DNA of 42,829 bases from JAVBKE01 sp031554215 (GTDB lineage Bacteria > Bacillota > Bacilli > JARBTR01): positions 1-42,829 of the forward strand of contig JAVBKF010000024.1 of assembly GCA_031554215.1 (NCBI GenBank). Reading direction: 5' to 3'. Made by a program: the position numbers and the translations under genes. Below, piece by piece: positions 16,371-24,610 of this stretch. The notes beneath the pieces are model-generated. The model was not told the origin of the DNA and searched no databases. It saw only the letters and a program-made list of their open reading frames with translations. How positions within the stretch are numbered: position 1 is the stretch's first letter; the number at the start of each line of letters is the position of its first letter.

Positions 16371-16682
16371 TTAAGCTTTCATTTGCCGATATAAATCAAC
16401 AAATTCTTTCGCTAGATCAATAACCACAATACTCGTCATCAGATGATCCTGCGCATGGACAAGTAGTAAACTAACTTGCGTATGATTTCCATTAGCTTCA
16501 TTCTGAATTAAATCAGTTTGTGTATGATGTGCCAGTAGCATTTCCTCAGCTGCCGACTCAATATACTTCTGACTCTCTTCAAAATGACCAGCTTTCGCCT
16601 CAGAGATTGCCTCCATAGCAAAGCTTCTTGCACTACCCGCATGCACAATAATATTCATAATTGTCACTTCTAATTCTTCCAT
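16371..16682 (-). CDS. PTS lactose/cellobiose-type IIA component
   Basis: From ATG 16682 the product has 103 residues, the standard IIA length of this family. The phosphorylated histidine lies in SLLLVHAQDHLM (H76, with H80 nearby). The fold is a three-helix bundle (MNIIVHAGSARSFAMEAI...). It passes phosphate from HPr to the IIB protein. The frame continues upstream to 16718, but AGGAG stands before ATG 16682. It forms part of the operon with IIC upstream and ChbG downstream. Confidence 0.93.
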   Translation of the reverse strand: MEELEVTIMNIIVHAGSARSFAMEAISEAKAGHFEESQKYIESAAEEMLLAHHTQTDLIQNEANGNHTQVSLLLVHAQDHLMTSIVVIDLAKEFVDLYRQMKA

Positions 16683-16718
16683 ATCAAGCAGCGCTCCTTT
16701 CTGACCTTCAAATACCAC

Positions 16719-16896
16719 TCGTTCTAAAATGAGAAAGTGACTCCCTTGATGAGAAACGTGATCAGCCCGCGCAGATGATGTAACAAGCTATTCCTCGCCA
16801 TATCAGGCCTCAGAAACAACTCGCTATTCATTCGCGTTCTGTACTCACCTCTCCCCCAAGAAAGTCACAACCTCGTTTAGCTAGTTTAAATCGAGC
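16719..16896. other. Unusually long spacer between IIC and IIA genes
   Basis: About 180-210 bp without a gene separate IIC from IIA within an otherwise compact unit. No clear terminator, promoter or ORF could be assigned. It may be decayed sequence or hold an internal processing site. Confidence 0.4.
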
Positions 16897-18234
16897 TTAC
16901 CTCGCTTTTGCTTCTCGTTTCTGTTCAAGCTGGTCGACGATTCTCACAAATGGCAAGTAAATCAGGATCGCAATCGCTATATTGACTGCTTGCAAGATGA
17001 TTGCGTGCCAGTCACCCCCAGAAACCATCCAACCGGATAGAAACGGTGGTGTCGTCCACGGAATCAGTGCCACTGTTTTATCAACCCAGCCCCATGCCAG
17101 TGCATAGTAACTCGTAATCGTCAGAATCAGTGGTCCAACTACAAATGGTATAATCAAAACCGGATTAAGGACGATTGGCATTCCGAAAATAACAGGTTCG
17201 TTGATGTTGAATAGTCCAGGACCGATACTTGTTTTACCAAGCGTTCTGTTCAACTTCGTTCTTGAAATTAAGAATATCGCGATAACCAGTCCAAGCGTTG
17301 CACCTGATCCGCCTAAATGCACATACGCATCTAGGAAAGGCTTGGTCACGATATGAGGAATCACATCACCATTTGCGAATGCTTCCATGTTCTCTGTCAT
17401 TAGTTTCAGTGATATCGGCTCGTATACCCCGCCAATAATATTAGAACCATGCAGACCGAAACTCCAAAGAATTTGGTTCAAGAGGACAATCACAATCGCC
17501 CCAATTAGTGTGTCTGATCCACTGACAAGTGGTGCAAACAAATCCGTAATCAGTGTGAAGACATCTTTGCCGATAATCTCATGAACGGCAAGTCCAATCA
17601 CTGCAACTGCGGTAATCGTAATGGTTGCTGGCAAAAGAATAGAGAATGAACGACCAACTGCCGGCGGAACGCCTGCTGGTAACTTAATGGTTAGTTTATC
17701 AATACGGCTAAAACGAACAAATATTTCAGTGGCTACCAGCGCAACAATGATACCAATAAAGAGCGAGTTGGCGCTCGTATATGAAAACCCTAGATTTCCC
17801 CAAAGTTGAAAACTTGTGTCTAGCGTTCCTGCACTAACGACTTGATCCGCTGTTAGCCCCGTGTCACCGAGAACGGCTGTGGCAACTTGTGGTGTTAAAG
17901 CGATATACGATGCGAGTGCAATAAATCCAGCACCAAGACCGTCAACATTATAGCTTTTTGCTAAGTGGTATGCGATTGAAAAGACCGCGAAAAGCGTCAA
18001 CATACCAATCGTGCCCCACCAAACCATATTGCAAATATTAATCACAAACTCCGGTAAAAATGCTTGCCATTTTTCCACTGTTGGTAACGGTAAATTCTTT
18101 ATAATAAGCGCAAAAGATCCTGCAATAATCAGTGGCATTAGTGAAACAAAACCATCACGGATGGCAGCTAAGTGTCGCTGTGCACCAAACTTTGCAGCAA
18201 CAGCAGTTAAACGATCAACAAAACTCATCTTCAT
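16897..18234 (-). CDS. PTS cellobiose-type IIC permease (CelB family)
   Basis: The 445-residue product is a polytopic membrane protein with about ten hydrophobic segments. It begins DRLTAVAAKFGAQRHLAAIRD and contains GLHGSNIIGGVYEPI, HLGGSGATLGLVIA and GPGLFNINEPVIFGMPIVLNP, blocks typical of lactose/cellobiose IIC proteins. It imports the sugar and presents it for phosphorylation by the separate IIB protein. It stands between the IIB and IIA genes on the same strand. Confidence 0.95.
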   Translation of the reverse strand: MKMSFVDRLTAVAAKFGAQRHLAAIRDGFVSLMPLIIAGSFALIIKNLPLPTVEKWQAFLPEFVINICNMVWWGTIGMLTLFAVFSIAYHLAKSYNVDGLGAGFIALASYIALTPQVATAVLGDTGLTADQVVSAGTLDTSFQLWGNLGFSYTSANSLFIGIIVALVATEIFVRFSRIDKLTIKLPAGVPPAVGRSFSILLPATITITAVAVIGLAVHEIIGKDVFTLITDLFAPLVSGSDTLIGAIVIVLLNQILWSFGLHGSNIIGGVYEPISLKLMTENMEAFANGDVIPHIVTKPFLDAYVHLGGSGATLGLVIAIFLISRTKLNRTLGKTSIGPGLFNINEPVIFGMPIVLNPVLIIPFVVGPLILTITSYYALAWGWVDKTVALIPWTTPPFLSGWMVSGGDWHAIILQAVNIAIAILIYLPFVRIVDQLEQKREAKAR

Positions 18235-18405
18235 ACACTTCCTTTTATCGTTATTTGACGTACCCCTACCGCCGGAAACACCCGCCGTTGGTTCTCTCCG
18301 TTTATTGTTTCATATTACTTGTAAACGGAGTCTCCAGGGCATTTGAAAGGCGACAGATTTATCAAAATCCTTTAAGTCATTTATATCAATCAATGACCGT
18401 GCTGA

Positions 18406-18708
18406 TTAAAAGTATTTCATGGCTTGCGCTAGAACTGCTTCACCATCCATACGACCATAACTGACAGTTTCAACCACATCGACTTTAACATCCTTACCAG
18501 CTATCGCTGATACCACTTTCCCTTTCAAGAAACGAACCTGAGGCCCAAGTAAAATGACATCAACATCATCGTAAAAATTCTTGGCTTCAGATTCAGATAC
18601 TGCCCAAACCTTCACATCAATTCCCTTCGCTTTTGCAGCCGTTTCCACTTTCGTTACCAATAGGCTGGTTGACATACCTGCTGAGCAGATAAACATAATT
18701 CTTTTCAT
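18406..18708 (-). CDS. PTS lactose/cellobiose-type IIB component
   Basis: The 100-residue product has the phosphocysteine loop MFICSAGMSTSLLV (C8) and ILLGPQVRFLKGK, both typical of IIB proteins of the cellobiose/chitobiose family. It accepts phosphate from IIA and transfers it to the sugar held by IIC. GGGGGAAA precedes the ATG at 18708; a GTG lies one codon upstream. It is the first gene of the operon, behind a candidate LicR-dependent promoter. Confidence 0.95.
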   Translation of the reverse strand: MKRIMFICSAGMSTSLLVTKVETAAKAKGIDVKVWAVSESEAKNFYDDVDVILLGPQVRFLKGKVVSAIAGKDVKVDVVETVSYGRMDGEAVLAQAMKYF

Positions 18709-18876
18709 CACATTTCCCCCTTTTATGTATCACTTTCCGATGACTAGCAAGGCTCAAGACCCACACCTCATCTGAGCAATTACCTACTAGTTCAGTAAAT
18801 TGCCTAACCGGTATGTAACCAATGAATCAGTAGGATACAGCCAGTATCAAATCAGTGCAAGTCTCTTTATACGTCT

Positions 18877-18882
18877 ATTGTA
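18877..18882 (-). promoter_or_regulatory. Candidate -10 box of the PTS operon
   Basis: TACAAT on the minus strand is the best -10 match before the IIB gene. No good -35 box stands 16-18 bp upstream, which would fit an activator-dependent promoter. Confidence 0.4.
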
Positions 18883-18923
18883 CAAGCACCCCATTTACTT
18901 TGCTGACGATAAATTTCCCTTTT

Positions 18924-18940
18924 ACAACGGAAATCGTTGT
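18924..18940. promoter_or_regulatory. Candidate LicR-type operator (inverted repeat)
   Basis: ACAACG and CGTTGT form a perfect 6-5-6 inverted repeat between licR and the PTS operon. It is centred about 50 bp upstream of the candidate -10 box, which suits binding by a PRD-type activator. Confidence 0.45.
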
Positions 18941-18956
18941 TATTAAACTTTAATAG

Positions 18957-19004
18957 CTAAAAAAACCGTACAAATGTCGTTAGAATCAGACATCAATACG
19001 GTTT
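18957..19004 (-). terminator. Terminator downstream of licR
   Basis: On the minus strand AAACCGTA (from 19004) and TACGGTTT (18970-18963) form the base of a hairpin with an inner ATGTC/GACAT stem, then a T run. It separates licR transcription from the PTS promoter. Confidence 0.75.
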
Positions 19005-19138
19005 AGTGACAAGATCGTTTTTGACAGAGAACTACAAATGAGAATCTGGCATTCGCACAACCTAGAGAGCAACAAAATCCCCTCCTCCCAAGTTGTCCTA
19101 TTGTTTTAATTCAGTAGGAGGCAAACGATTAAACCTGT

Positions 19139-19211
19139 AGTGTAAATCGGTGCACCTTCAGGCGACAATAATGACATTTCGGATGCAGGAAGGGATTATA
19201 CCATTTACACT
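19139..19211. repeat. Short inverted-repeat element (73 bp)
   Basis: AGTGTAAAT (19139-19147) and ATTTACACT (19203-19211) flank a segment with a second, inner complementarity (ACCTTC near 19154, GAAGGG near 19190). It may be an internally deleted insertion-sequence remnant or a structured RNA; nothing else is coded here. Confidence 0.35.
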
Positions 19212-19279
19212 GAGATAGCATATGAATCAATCTAGCCAATGGCTGACCTTCAAAGAAGTTGCCGCCCCTAGTATCAGCA

Positions 19280-21220
19280 CTACTTTACATGTAAGTGAGA
19301 AACCAAATCATTATAACTGCGGCATTTTATGAGTTGCTGTACCATTGAAAAATCTTCGACAACTTTTACGATTGATTTGTACAAATGCTGCAAATCATTA
19401 TTTTGATTCTTTGCCACATTAACAAGGATGACGACTTGGACTTTTTCCTTATCCCAATCAATTGGTTTCGCCAAGGTAACAACGGTTAGAAATGTCGATT
19501 CTGTTTGTGCCATAATCGGATGCGGCAGTGCCACTAAGTTACCAAAGGCTGTTGAAGATGCTAATTCTCTCTCATACACTTTTTCTAAATAATTTTCTGG
19601 TACGAGGCTACGAGCTTGTAGTTGTTCGTTGAGAAATTTCAGTGCCTCTTCCCTTGTCTTTAGCTTTTCTCCAAAGAAAACGAGGTCCGCATCCAGAAAG
19701 GGATTGACCTGTTCAATACGATTGGAGATAACCCTTTGAATCGCTTGTAAATCAGATTCACTAAGAATGGGATTGACTTCAACGACATGGAGCGCACAGT
19801 CGATTGGTAACGTGCTAATCACAAAATCAACATCTAGGCCGCTTACCTCCTCATCAGTAAAGGCTGCGGCGGCACCAACAATGACAACTTTAGTACCAAA
19901 TTTTGATTCTAGTCGGTTCACCATCATTCGGATCCCGCTAGAGCCAGCCGAACTGACAATGAACGCACGTCTTTGTTGATTGCTTGGATTCCCTTTTTCA
20001 ATTGTCGCTCCAATATGCAGCGCCAAATACCCAAGATCATTTTCATGCAAAATAACATGAAAGTAATCATTAATCACTTTCCCAGCAAAAATTGCTGCTT
20101 GGAAAGCAATTGGATAATTTGTTTTAATATCTTTCAACAATGGATTTGGCAAGACAATGCCATATTTATAACGGTAAACAGATGATTTCAGATGTGAGAT
20201 TAGGTTGCGATTAAAGACCTGATCACCTGAGAAATCAATCCCTAGATTGGCTTCAATTTCCTCAACAATCGACTTTGCTACATCGGAAAGGGGAACATTC
20301 AGTACAAATAAATGATCATCTCCATGTGCCTCTGCTGCTGCATCTAGTGAATGAATACTGAGTAGATGTAATGTGAAGAAAGCCATCTCTGCCCGATTAG
20401 ATTCTGCGACAACTGCCTCAGGCAACAGCTCGAAAATAGACCTTGCAAGCTGGTACGCTGGCTCACGGAAAATATCACTTATCTCTTCATCACTAATCTC
20501 AATCCGGTGTCCTCCGCTGAGCCTTAGGCGAGCAATGACCAGTTGCAAAATCAAATGATTTAACCCCAAATAGGATAGAGACATGCCGTGTTCGTTTGCG
20601 TGGTTTACAATGACTGCTCTGATTTCCTCGATTTGCAGTGCACCAAAATCAGGGAATTCCTCCGATAGGACAGAGAGACCTGATGACACACCAGTCATTT
20701 TTTCATAAATGAGATCAGTCAAACAGACCCGGATATTAAATTCATTCCCTCTTATTTTGACACCGTGCTTCATACGAAGATCGAGTAAAATGCCATGTAG
20801 TGAAAGAAATGCCTTCACATCACGCATATCATTTTGCAAGGTTGAACGACTAATAAACAGTTCATCAGCGACCGCTTCAATTTTGAGATAGTCCGTTGCT
20901 AAGAGTAGTTTCTTCAAGACGTACCTGACTCGGTCATGCTGAAAAATCGGTAGCTGACTACCTTGCTCATGCGCCTCAACTTCTTGCAGGTTCATTAACT
21001 GCTCAAAAGCATCGTGATCGTGAATGACTAAGGTAAATCCGACACCCCTTGTGGATGAGATTTCTGCACCGTAGTGCTCTGTTAGTTCGGTAAGGGTTTT
21101 CATATCAGAGCGAATGGTACGTGATGATACATGGCATAGTTGTGCCAAATGCTCACTCGTGCACACTGCAGGTGATGACGCGAGCTCCCTTAAAATAGCT
21201 TGCATTCGTGGTTCAATCAT
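19280..21220 (-). CDS. licR: LicR-type PRD-containing transcriptional activator
   Basis: From ATG 21220 the product has 646 residues. Domain order: HTH (RMQAILRELASSPAVCTSEHLAQLCHVSSRTI), Mga-like HTH (EAVADELFISRSTLQNDM), two PTS regulation domains (about 180-390), a GatB-like IIB domain (IVSSAGSSGIRMMVNRLESKFG, lacking the active cysteine) and a mannitol/fructose-type IIA domain with its histidine in NLVALPHPIMAQ. Such regulators turn on adjacent beta-glucoside PTS operons, and their activity is set by PTS phosphorylation. GAGGGG precedes ATG 21220; the longer frame to 21244 lacks support. The PTS genes follow directly on the same strand. Confidence 0.92.
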   Translation of the reverse strand: MIEPRMQAILRELASSPAVCTSEHLAQLCHVSSRTIRSDMKTLTELTEHYGAEISSTRGVGFTLVIHDHDAFEQLMNLQEVEAHEQGSQLPIFQHDRVRYVLKKLLLATDYLKIEAVADELFISRSTLQNDMRDVKAFLSLHGILLDLRMKHGVKIRGNEFNIRVCLTDLIYEKMTGVSSGLSVLSEEFPDFGALQIEEIRAVIVNHANEHGMSLSYLGLNHLILQLVIARLRLSGGHRIEISDEEISDIFREPAYQLARSIFELLPEAVVAESNRAEMAFFTLHLLSIHSLDAAAEAHGDDHLFVLNVPLSDVAKSIVEEIEANLGIDFSGDQVFNRNLISHLKSSVYRYKYGIVLPNPLLKDIKTNYPIAFQAAIFAGKVINDYFHVILHENDLGYLALHIGATIEKGNPSNQQRRAFIVSSAGSSGIRMMVNRLESKFGTKVVIVGAAAAFTDEEVSGLDVDFVISTLPIDCALHVVEVNPILSESDLQAIQRVISNRIEQVNPFLDADLVFFGEKLKTREEALKFLNEQLQARSLVPENYLEKVYERELASSTAFGNLVALPHPIMAQTESTFLTVVTLAKPIDWDKEKVQVVILVNVAKNQNNDLQHLYKSIVKVVEDFSMVQQLIKCRSYNDLVSHLHVK

Positions 21221-21357
21221 TACAAAGCCCCTCATTATATACATAGGTTAGAATAACTCTATCATAGCACGATGTCACATTTTTGAGGAAAAAAAAACCT
21301 TTTAGCAAATAAATGAAGAAAATGCAGCCGTTTCTGTATTTTGGATGAATAGCCACT

Positions 21358-21656
21358 AGGATGTCTCTGAAAAAGCTTTATGAAGAATTTCCCGCTGTAC
21401 TTTACCCGAAAAAAGCCTTAGCAGTACGTTGTTGCTAAGCCTCGCTAGGGCGATGTGTGCTGTCCCTTCTGTTTGCTAAATCGAAATTCTTGATCTTTGC
21501 GATTTATTCCACGATATACTTACCTGCATCGCAGATTAGCCAGTAGCGTGTATATCAAAACAGTCTGAAACGTTAGTGAAGCAACTGTTGATACCCCTTC
21601 ACGCTAATCGAAAAATTCTTGTCATAACCCTTTCATATTTTTCTCAGACACACCCT
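21358..21656. mobile_element. MITE-like element with terminal inverted repeats
   Basis: The left end AGGATGTCTCTGAAAAAG (21358) and the reverse complement of the right end AGGGTGTGTCTGAGAAAA (from 21656) agree at 11 of the first 13 positions. The element is about 299 bp, has no ORF, and fills the gap between licR and the M24 peptidase gene. No clear target duplication was seen. Confidence 0.5.
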
Positions 21657-21760
21657 AGAGAGTCAAGTTGAAAATTTGACCAGTCCTTATGGAAAGAGGT
21701 TTACACATAGTTATGAAACTGGTACATTCAAAGGAGAAAAATAAACTGCAGGAGGTATTT

Positions 21761-22852
21761 ATGAATAAAATTCAAGAAATCTCACATTGGCTTAAGGTAA
21801 AAAATGTGGATATGACGTTCATCACTTCAAAGGAAAATATCCTCTATCTCACTGGATTTGATTGTGATCCGCACGAAAGGATGCTGGCACTGGTGGTATT
21901 CCAAAGTGAAACACCACTACTAATTGTTCCAAAGCTTGATGAGTCAGACGCACAGCAATCTGCTTGGAATCATGATATTCTCGGAATTGATGATACAGAT
22001 GACACTTGGAAAATGATCCAAACCGCAGTTTATCAGCGGAGACAACGGATTGCATCTATTGCCATTGAAACAGAGCACCTCATTTACGACCGAGTAACGG
22101 GCTTAAACGGGGCTTTTGCAAATCCATCATTCGTGCGCGTTGAGGAAAAAATCCAAGCGCTGCGCGCTGCAAAATCACAGCAGGAACTTGTGATCATACG
22201 GGAAGCGGCTCGTATCGCTGACTATGCCATTGAGATTGGTGCACAAGAACTCGCAGAAGGTAAGACAGAAATGGAAGTCCTTGCAGCACTAGAGTACCAA
22301 TTGAAAAAAGAAGGCATCACAAAGATGTCGTTTGAAACCATGGTACTAACGGGTACAAATGCTGCTTCTCCGCACGGCGTACCGGGGAATACAAAAATCC
22401 AGAAAGGTGATCTGGTTCTCTTTGATTTAGGTGTCGTTGTCGATGGCTATTGTTCTGATATCTCTCGGACATTGGCATTCGGTGCTGTAAACGAAAAGCA
22501 AAAAGACATCTATCAGACCGTGTTAAATGCCCAAGTTGCCGCCTGTGAAGCGGTAAAGCCCGGTATCACTTGCGCGGCACTTGACAAAATTGCGCGTGAC
22601 GTCATTGTAGATGCAGGCTATGGGCAATATTTCACACATCGCCTTGGACACGGGATCGGCATTTCGATCCATGAATTCCCATATCTCACTTCGATTAGCG
22701 ATACAATTATAACGCCAGGCATGACCTTTACGATTGAACCTGGCATTTATGTCCCAGGGATCGCTGGCGTGCGCATTGAAGATGATATTTTTGTGACTGA
22801 AACAGGTGCAGAAATTCTCACAAAACACACGAAGGAACTTATCATCTTGTAA
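21761..22852 (+). CDS. M24 family Xaa-Pro peptidase (PepP/PepQ-like)
   Basis: From ATG 21761 the product has 363 residues. An N-terminal creatinase-like domain (about 1-125) precedes the M24 catalytic domain. Metal ligands are seen as D and D in LFDLGVVVDGYCSDISRT, H in THRLGHGIGISIHE, E in TFTIEPGIYVPG and E in GVRIEDDIFVTE. The enzyme should cut peptides with proline in the second position, in the cytoplasm. AGGAGG (21750-21755) fixes the start; the frame extends upstream to 21689 without better support. It is a single-gene unit with its own terminator. Confidence 0.92.
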   Translation: MNKIQEISHWLKVKNVDMTFITSKENILYLTGFDCDPHERMLALVVFQSETPLLIVPKLDESDAQQSAWNHDILGIDDTDDTWKMIQTAVYQRRQRIASIAIETEHLIYDRVTGLNGAFANPSFVRVEEKIQALRAAKSQQELVIIREAARIADYAIEIGAQELAEGKTEMEVLAALEYQLKKEGITKMSFETMVLTGTNAASPHGVPGNTKIQKGDLVLFDLGVVVDGYCSDISRTLAFGAVNEKQKDIYQTVLNAQVAACEAVKPGITCAALDKIARDVIVDAGYGQYFTHRLGHGIGISIHEFPYLTSISDTIITPGMTFTIEPGIYVPGIAGVRIEDDIFVTETGAEILTKHTKELIIL

Positions 22853-22887
22853 CTTTCTCACAGCTAGTTTTATTACAGAAACAGGAT

Positions 22888-22967
22888 AGCACCGCTTGTT
22901 CAAATAAGACTTACGCAATCTATTTAGATAGTAGGCGGATCCAATTTGACAAGCGATGCTTTTTATT
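22888..22967 (+). terminator. Terminator after the M24 peptidase gene
   Basis: AGCACCGCTTGTTCAAAT (22888-) pairs imperfectly with ATTTGACAAGCGATGCT (to 22960), followed by TTTTATTT. The loop is long. Confidence 0.55.
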
Positions 22968-23036
22968 TGTTGTAAGCAAAGATGGTTCAAATCACGCGAT
23001 CTCAACAAGCAAGAAAATTGAGGAGTCATCATCACT

Positions 23037-23393
23037 TTGATACGATTTAACGAAAAGATAGGATGGGGAAATGTGATCGAGGACAATTTTACTTTTAATG
23101 CGCGCCTTGGCATTGCGCTACCATGTTTGAAAGGACCATTGCAACAAAAACCATTGGAAACACAGCATCAAATTTTGCTTCATTGGGAAAAAATACGCGG
23201 AACAATTCCGGAACGGATTGCCGCTATTGAACAAGAAATTGCATTCCACCAAATATTGCTCAATCAAGAAGGAAATCTTGATGAAGCGAGCGCAATTAAT
23301 GATCAAATTGTTGCATGCGCTTCAATGATTAATGACCTACACATCTGGTACCGGCTTCATGGTAATGCTGTACAAGGAAAGCTCGATTTATAA
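23037..23393 (+). CDS. Conserved-looking hypothetical protein (118 aa)
   Basis: I do not recognise this gene. The frame starts at TTG 23037, ten bases after GAGGAG, and encodes 118 residues. The first 40 are of mixed composition (RFNEKIGWGNVIEDNFTF). The rest is predicted helical: LHWEKIRGTIPERIAAIEQE, then a segment ending SMINDLHIWYRLHG. No signal peptide or membrane segment is visible. It stands alone between the M24 peptidase terminator and the VOC gene. The good ribosome binding site and even codon use argue that it is real. Confidence 0.55.
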   Translation: MIRFNEKIGWGNVIEDNFTFNARLGIALPCLKGPLQQKPLETQHQILLHWEKIRGTIPERIAAIEQEIAFHQILLNQEGNLDEASAINDQIVACASMINDLHIWYRLHGNAVQGKLDL

Positions 23394-23540
23394 TCAGCAG
23401 TGAGCTATATTTGTCAACTCACGGAAAAAAGTTTTCACGAGAACACGTAATTTTAATTTCCCTATCAAACAAATCATGATAAAATGAGGCTGAAAGAAAT
23501 GCAACATTTCCTTTAGTAAACAATAGAAGAGGTGCACGAA

Positions 23541-23972
23541 GTGGCAGTAGAAGTATTTATTAATTTTGATGGTAATTGCCGCGAGGCAGTTACATTTTAT
23601 GCAGAAGTTTTCGGGCTTGAAGTACCGAAAATGATGACTTTTGGCGATGCACCACCGAGTCCAGACCACCCTGTTGATGAGACAACTAGAAATTTAGTCA
23701 TGTATGCCTGTATGCCAATTATGGGCAGTAATACAATGTTTTCTGATTGTTTCCCGGGCAGTCCGTTTGTTGCTGGCAATAACATTACAGTTACGATCAG
23801 CAGTAGCGATGTCGAGGAATTGAAAACGTATTTCAATCGCATGAAGAAAGCCGGAAAAGTAGGCATGGAATTGCAGGAAACTTTCTGGAGCAAATGTTAC
23901 GGCTCAATCGTAGACCAGTTCGGCATTCATTGGCAATTCAGTCATGATAGCGGTGACATGAATTTAATCTAG
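23541..23972 (+). CDS. VOC family protein, PhnB-like
   Basis: From GTG 23541 the product has 143 residues. It begins VEVFINFDGNCREAVTFYAEVF and ends with YGSIVDQFGIHWQF, the start and end blocks of the PhnB-type (3-demethylubiquinone-9 methyltransferase-like) vicinal oxygen chelate fold. Members bind a metal or small molecule; most have no assigned function and this cannot be narrowed here. AGAGGTG lies six bases before the GTG. A strong terminator follows. Confidence 0.85.
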   Translation: MAVEVFINFDGNCREAVTFYAEVFGLEVPKMMTFGDAPPSPDHPVDETTRNLVMYACMPIMGSNTMFSDCFPGSPFVAGNNITVTISSSDVEELKTYFNRMKKAGKVGMELQETFWSKCYGSIVDQFGIHWQFSHDSGDMNLI

Positions 23973-24006
23973 TATCAATGAGTTGCATGTAAGAAATTAA
24001 ATGAAC

Positions 24007-24077
24007 AGAGCATCCTTTGAAGGATGGCAAAGCCGGATTTCTCCACGCTTTGACCACTTCAAAGGATGCTCTTTTTT
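24007..24077. terminator. Bidirectional terminator between the VOC gene and ytfJ
   Basis: A 15-bp stem (AGAGCATCCTTTGAA, 24007-24021, with 24058-24072) is followed by a T run; the loop is 36 nt. Confidence 0.8.
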
Positions 24078-24154
24078 GATATGGGGGGACTCGATTAAGA
24101 TATCCTCATCGACACAATTGTCAAAACGTTGGTTTTGTCTTTGCGATCCGGGTA

Positions 24155-24595
24155 TTAGATTGACAAATCCTGATCGACAGCTGAATAATCTTTTTGTTCA
24201 TTCTTTTTCTTCATGTCGGAAACAAACGTCGTCATCTTCTCGAGAGCAACTGGCGCTGCATCAAAGACTCTTTCCACCAGATGTGTTTTTTCATCAAGAT
24301 GAAGCATCTTAATCCCGCTTGAGTTGATAACAAGAAAAGCAACTGGTGTGATTGAAACACCACCACCACTACCACCACCAAATGGATGCTTGCCTTCAGT
24401 ATGCTCACGCTTACCAGTATTCGTACCGAATTCACTACCACCTGCTGCGAATCCAAATCCAACTTTTGAAACAGTCAGAACGACACTGCCGTCTGGCGTA
24501 TGAACCGGGTCACCGATAATTGTATTGACATCTACCATGCTTTTTAAATTTTCCATTGCAGCATTCATTAAGCCTTGAATTGGATGATCAGCCAT
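24155..24595 (-). CDS. ytfJ: YtfJ/GerW family sporulation protein
   Basis: The 146-residue product has the family order: MENLKSMVDVNTIIGDPV, SKVGFGFAAGGSEFG, a glycine-rich segment GGGSGGGVSITPVAFLV, and a C-terminal helix DAAPVALEKM. GerW-type proteins are made during sporulation and affect germination in B. subtilis; the biochemical role is not known. GGAGG precedes the ATG. It lies 15 bp after ytfI on the same strand, as in B. subtilis, so the two are probably co-transcribed. Confidence 0.93.
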   Translation of the reverse strand: MADHPIQGLMNAAMENLKSMVDVNTIIGDPVHTPDGSVVLTVSKVGFGFAAGGSEFGTNTGKREHTEGKHPFGGGSGGGVSITPVAFLVINSSGIKMLHLDEKTHLVERVFDAAPVALEKMTTFVSDMKKKNEQKDYSAVDQDLSI

Positions 24596-24610
24596 ACTTA
24601 TTTTCCTCCA

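Noticed and set aside
18319..18333. Possible cre site (TGTAAACGGAGTCT)
   Set aside because: The left half fits but the right half does not match the catabolite-response consensus, and it lies between IIB and IIC rather than at a promoter.
22523..23113. 196-residue minus-strand frame over the M24 peptidase gene
   Set aside because: It is antisense to a clear M24 catalytic domain and its own terminator.
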